A DNA stretch of 7,694 bases from JANQUM01 sp047630355 (GTDB lineage: Bacteria; Bacteroidota; Bacteroidia; Cytophagales; Spirosomataceae): positions 1-7,694 of the forward strand of contig JBLHXN010000150.1 of assembly GCA_047630355.1 (NCBI GenBank). Direction: 5' to 3'. Numbering within the stretch: the stretch's first letter is position 1; each line of letters begins with the position of its first letter. This document shows positions 5,859-7,694 of this stretch, one piece after another. The translations under genes were made by a program, and so were the position numbers. The notes under the pieces are model-generated. The model ran no database searches. It saw nothing but the letters and a program-made list of their open reading frames with translations, and was not told the origin of the DNA.

Positions 5859-6380
5859 TTATCGAACCGGAATAATAACCTTCGTATTTTCCCACATTAG
5901 GTTCACGTTTATCCCGTTGTCAGCACTTACTAATTTAATCGTGAGCTGTTCTACTTGTGAAGTGATTTCTTCCGCTGGTACCTCAACGCGTAATAAATCT
6001 TCACTTTCACTGTAATTCGTCCCCCACTGTCCGGTTTCTTTGTTCAGAATGATTGTCCAGTTACCTTCGCTCGGGATTGACCAAAGCGTATATTCTCCGA
6101 CCGGAACAGCTTCTCCGGCTACGGTTACGTCTTTATTAAAAGAGATAATCGTGGCGGCGTTTGCACCAGTACGCCATACTTTCCCGTAAGGTATAAGCTC
6201 GCCAAATATCTTACGACCTTTCATTTTCGGTTGACAGTAAGTTACGTTGACTTCAAGTCCGTTATTATCAAAGGAAAGCTTTTCTTCGGGACTCAACGTG
6301 CTCGTATAAGCAAAAAAACCAGTAGCAGCAATTACCAAAATCAATAGAACCGCGAGTAAAATTTTCCAGACTTTTTTCAT
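5859..6380 (-). CDS. DUF2911 family protein, membrane-anchored
   Basis: The protein is 173 aa. Residues 7-25 (ILLAVLLILVIAATGFFAY) form one hydrophobic helix after a basic KKVWK start. It is either an uncleaved anchor or a signal peptide without a clear cleavage site, leaving the rest in the periplasm. The DUF2911 signature is plain at 46-77: VTYCQPKMKGRKIFGELIPY followed by GKVWRTGANAAT. Later come the family's GEYTLWSIP and W-TIILNK strands, indicating a small beta-sandwich domain. The domain is common in Bacteroidota, and no biochemical function is established that I know of. Many family members have a cleavable signal, so the anchor here is slightly unusual. The gene is monocistronic, ending at the bidirectional terminator and divergent from mutL. 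A TACCGTTG at 6421-6428 (minus) is a one-mismatch -7 box, but its -33 spacing is poor. Confidence 0.9.
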   Translation of the reverse strand: MKKVWKILLAVLLILVIAATGFFAYTSTLSPEEKLSFDNNGLEVNVTYCQPKMKGRKIFGELIPYGKVWRTGANAATIISFNKDVTVAGEAVPVGEYTLWSIPSEGNWTIILNKETGQWGTNYSESEDLLRVEVPAEEITSQVEQLTIKLVSADNGINVNLMWENTKVIIPVR

Positions 6381-6509
6381 TTCTTATGAGTGGTTTTTAT
6401 TTGGTTAGATATTCTTTCTACAACGGTAAAGTTCCCTAAAAAATTCATTTGTCAATTAATGGGAAAAGACCTAAAAAAAAGTCAATTTTGTGCATTATTT
6501 TTTTCGATG

Positions 6510-6530
6510 CCTTATTTACAAATAATAAGG
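6510..6530. repeat. Perfect inverted repeat just upstream of mutL
   Basis: CCTTATT (6510-6516) and AATAAGG (6524-6530) are a perfect 7-bp inverted repeat with a 7-nt loop, ending 13 nt before the mutL ATG. A TTTG at 6487-6490 lies 22 nt before TATTTACA (6513-6520), so the repeat would overlap a weak -7 box. It could be an operator or an mRNA hairpin in the mutL leader, or chance in AT-rich DNA. Confidence 0.4.
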
Positions 6531-6543
6531 TCTATACGAGCCA

Positions 6544-7694
6544 ATGCAAGATATAATCCACTTACTTTCAGACTCTATTGCCAATCAAATTGCGGCGGGT
6601 GAAGTAGTACAACGTCCCGCTTCGGTGGTAAAGGAGTTGTTAGAAAACTCAGTGGACGCGAAGGCGAAGAATATTCAACTCGTTATCAAAGAAGCAGGGA
6701 AAACATTGATTCAAGTCGTTGATGATGGTTTCGGAATGTCTGCTACCGATGCCCGAATGTCTTTCGAAAGGCACGCTACTTCAAAAATTCGGGTTTCAGA
6801 TGATTTGTTTGGAATTCGCACCATGGGTTTTCGGGGCGAAGCACTTGCTTCCATTGCCGCCGTTGCTCAAGTAGAACTCCGAACGCACCGATTGGTAGAC
6901 GAACTCGGTACACTTATCCGGATTGAGGGCAGCGAATTTAAAGCCCAAGAGCCAATTGCCACGCCGAAAGGCACAAACCTTCAGATCAAGAATTTATTCT
7001 TTAACGTTCCCGCCCGACGTAATTTCCTGAAATCTAATGCGGTAGAAATGAAGCACATCATTGATGAGTTTCACCGAATTGCTTTGGCTCATCCCGAAAT
7101 CAGTTTTTCGCTCCATCACAACGAAGTAGAAATTTATAGCCTTGCAAGCAGCAAGCTGAGCCACCGTATTGTAGATATTTTTGGTAAAAGTTACCGTCAG
7201 CAACTTGCCAGTTGCGACGAACAAACACCGTTTGTATCAGTCAGTGGCTACATCGGGAAACCCGAAGCGGCAAAAAAAAGCCGGGGCGAACAGTTCTTTT
7301 TCGTGAACAACCGTTTCGTAAAACAACCGTATTTGCACCACGCTATTCTGAGTGCATTTGACGCCACAATTCAGAAAGGATCTCATCCGTTTTACGTGTT
7401 ATTTATAGAAATTGATCCGTCGCACATCGATATTAATATTCATCCGACGAAAACCGAAATAAAATTTGACGACGAACGTGCCGTTTACGCAATTATTCGT
7501 TCGGCGGTTCGGCAGGCGATTGGCGTTTATAACCTCACTCCTTCTATTGACTTCGAATCTGATATTAATTTTGGGAATCTAACATCTCCTTCGCAGCGTC
7601 AAAATAATGCGTCATCATCAACTATCAGAGGAAACGAAGAGTCTATTTCGTCCTTTGAGCGGGAAAAGCCGAATTCATTGGAACGAGCAAACGC
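6544..7694 (+). CDS. mutL: DNA mismatch repair protein MutL (partial, runs off the right edge)
   Basis: The window holds 383 codons from the ATG at 6544; the frame stays open to the end. The GHKL ATPase motifs are intact. NQIAAGEVV is at 14-22. The catalytic Glu31 and Mg-binding Asn35 are in KELLENSVDA and match E. coli Glu29 and Asn33. DDGFGM is at 60-65, RHATSKI at 76-82 and the ATP-lid motif GFRGEALAS from 95. The transducer domain follows with KGTNLQIKNLFFNVPARRNF, FVNNRFVK and IDINIHPTKTEIKF, the last being its typical end. A low-complexity Ser/Asn linker begins at about residue 350. MutL couples MutS mismatch recognition to strand excision. In most bacteria without MutH, the missing C-terminal domain carries a DQHA-type endonuclease site. 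Whether it is present here cannot be seen. The start is supported by the family N-terminus (short lead to NQIAAGEVV). Confidence 0.97.
   Translation, partial: MQDIIHLLSDSIANQIAAGEVVQRPASVVKELLENSVDAKAKNIQLVIKEAGKTLIQVVDDGFGMSATDARMSFERHATSKIRVSDDLFGIRTMGFRGEALASIAAVAQVELRTHRLVDELGTLIRIEGSEFKAQEPIATPKGTNLQIKNLFFNVPARRNFLKSNAVEMKHIIDEFHRIALAHPEISFSLHHNEVEIYSLASSKLSHRIVDIFGKSYRQQLASCDEQTPFVSVSGYIGKPEAAKKSRGEQFFFVNNRFVKQPYLHHAILSAFDATIQKGSHPFYVLFIEIDPSHIDINIHPTKTEIKFDDERAVYAIIRSAVRQAIGVYNLTPSIDFESDINFGNLTSPSQRQNNASSSTIRGNEESISSFEREKPNSLERAN

Noticed and set aside
6390..6602. Plus-strand 70-codon frame across the mutL start
   Set aside because: It covers the intergenic region and then reads mutL out of frame; the mutL frame is unmistakable.
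6994..7224. Minus-strand 76-codon frame inside mutL
   Set aside because: It is antisense to the conserved transducer domain of MutL.

Overview
The window looks like chromosomal DNA of a member of the Bacteroidota, probably Cytophagales or a related order. The evidence is a perfect TAnnTTTG-type -7 promoter box, few Shine-Dalgarno sequences, a DUF2911 protein, a TlpA-type thioredoxin lipoprotein, an RhlE-type DEAD-box helicase with a Lys/Ser-rich tail, and a small conserved protein family that I know mainly from this phylum. The order-level placement is an inference from family resemblance.

Left part (1-1824): the start of an exported protein leaves the window on the minus strand. It is divergent from a 122-aa conserved cytosolic protein (185-553). 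Then comes an orphan exported ORF on the minus strand (707-1591). It is AT-rich and has no recognisable family. Both sides carry hairpin-bearing elements (635-693 and 1598-1680) that share short motifs in the same order but in opposite orientation. This mirrored arrangement is the most unusual thing in the window and looks like a REP-like or non-autonomous mobile unit.

Middle part (1825-5858): a TlpA-like thioredoxin lipoprotein with a duplicated N-terminal beta domain (1825-3048) converges on an exported TPR protein (3063-3869). The TPR gene follows an RhlE-type DEAD-box RNA helicase (3940-5277) on the same strand. Divergent from the helicase is a barstar-like protein (5350-5766) with no ribonuclease partner in view. 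A strong bidirectional hairpin terminator (5793-5835) separates it from the next gene.

Right part (5859-7694): a membrane-anchored DUF2911 protein on the minus strand is divergent from mutL. The mutL gene runs off the right edge after its whole ATPase and transducer region. A short perfect inverted repeat lies just upstream of the mutL start.

The genes do not form one pathway: they cover envelope redox, RNA remodelling, mismatch repair and several unknowns. No gap between genes exceeds 300 bases. I saw no rRNA, tRNA, CRISPR array, transposase or convincing defence operon. Apart from the mirrored hairpin elements and their ORF, the window looks like ordinary chromosome.
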